Assembly (NCBI GenBank): GCA_012960925.1 | Contig: DUAG01000047.1 | Span: 1 to 64,000, forward strand | Source: Candidatus Manganitrophaceae bacterium | GTDB lineage: Bacteria > Nitrospirota > Nitrospiria > SBBL01 > JAADHI01 | Direction of reading: 5' to 3' | Length of the DNA: 64,000 bases | Part shown: positions 63,665 through 64,000 of the stretch, piece by piece | How positions within the stretch are numbered: position 1 is the first letter of the stretch | Layout of the letters: each line of letters begins with the position of its first letter | Translations under genes and position numbers: made by a program | Notes under the pieces: model-generated | Database searches by the model: none | What the model saw: only the letters and a program-made list of their open reading frames with translations | Told to the model about the DNA's origin: nothing

Positions 63665-64000
63665 TGATGAAAGAACTCCGCTTGTACATGTGTCTGACAT
63701 TACTACTATTGCTTGCCGGATGTAGTGCGCAACCCTTTCCTCCTGACCCTGAGCCGACCGGAGACAGAAATGTCTCGTTCACTGAAACCTTCCTCTTTAA
63801 CTTCAAAACCGGGGTTGGAGATATTTCAAAAGGGAATCCGGCCGGGAACCTCCAGATAGTATCCAATGCCGATCTCGCAACCTTGCTTTCAGCGGCACAA
63901 GATAAACAACTCCTGGGCCAGAATCTTGGCATGGTCAGCGGGGTGGTCCTTTTTAACGGAGCCACGGTCAAGGATGTGGCCCTGAAAGTCACCGATGCCG
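63664..64000 (+). CDS. lipoprotein, 5' part only (cut by window end)
   Basis: A partial gene of at least 112 codons with two ATG starts in tandem (63664 and 63667). It begins with a lipoprotein signal of about 20 residues and lipobox LLAGC. The mature N terminus is proline-rich (PFPPDPEPTG) and then Ser/Thr/Asn-rich with repeated beta-like segments. Its start overlaps the DUF1302 stop (TGATG), so it is translationally coupled to it. The family cannot be decided because the C-terminal part lies outside the window. Confidence 0.8.
   Translation, partial: MMKELRLYMCLTLLLLLAGCSAQPFPPDPEPTGDRNVSFTETFLFNFKTGVGDISKGNPAGNLQIVSNADLATLLSAAQDKQLLGQNLGMVSGVVLFNGATVKDVALKVTDA

Noticed and set aside
1-64000. 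CRISPR array, prophage, complete insertion sequence, rRNA operon
   Set aside because: No regularly spaced direct repeats, phage structural genes, transposase frame or rRNA sequence were seen. The repeats found are dispersed inverted-repeat elements.

Overview
The window looks like a piece of chromosome from a Gram-negative, didermic bacterium. It encodes outer-membrane beta-barrels, lipoproteins, an apolipoprotein N-acyltransferase (Lnt), type IV pilus genes and c-type cytochromes. The mix of periplasmic cytochromes, sigma-54 two-component systems, a DUF512 radical-SAM protein and many short palindromic repeats fits Nitrospirota or a related deep-branching phylum. That placement is inference: there is no rRNA or other decisive marker here.

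Layout. 0-3 kb: an outer-membrane protein and a CHASE-GGDEF diguanylate cyclase (minus strand). 3.3-6.9 kb: a histidine kinase and sigma-54 response regulator, followed by a good -24/-12 promoter and a small membrane or secreted protein gene. 7-9.5 kb: DUF512 protein and aroE. 9.9-17.5 kb: pilB-pilT-pilC-pilS-pilR. 17.5-18.6 kb: ispE and tRNA-Gln(TTG). 18.6-26.4 kb (minus strand): CBS-degenerate GGDEF, a yheT-like hydrolase broken by an in-frame TGA, a zinc-ribbon protein, thiL, lon, galU, coaE. 27-34 kb: a double-length dCTP deaminase, an ABC transporter of the LolD/YbbA-FtsX type, an IsdG-like heme monooxygenase, a DEAD-box helicase. 34-38 kb (minus strand): a pentaheme cytochrome, a TPR lipoprotein and two sister monoheme cytochromes. 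38-46.5 kb: xthA, a PuuD-like membrane domain, a flavin disulfide reductase, an ACT-malic enzyme, and a znuABC-type metal importer. 46.6-50 kb: DUF3105 protein, lnt, and prfB with its programmed +1 frameshift. 50-58 kb: a large GAF/PAS kinase-like protein lacking its phosphoacceptor His, an FGE-sulfatase-domain lipoprotein, pabB, pabC and a CorC/HlyC-type protein. 58-64 kb: a TPR-beta-barrel fusion, a DUF1302 outer-membrane protein and the start of a lipoprotein.

The most striking non-genic content is at least five families of short (about 115-260 bp) non-coding inverted-repeat elements, here called A to E, with 14 copies or fragments. They lie in nearly every large gap. Many begin or end exactly at the stop codon of a gene, and some reach into gene 5' ends (lnt, and the long reading frame of the FGE-like gene). 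They look like MITEs mobilised by transposases encoded elsewhere; none is present in the window. Other points of interest are the degenerate GGDEF domain that keeps its c-di-GMP inhibitory site, the His-less kinase, and the sigma-54 promoter beside its likely activator. I found no CRISPR array, prophage, intact insertion sequence or defence locus.
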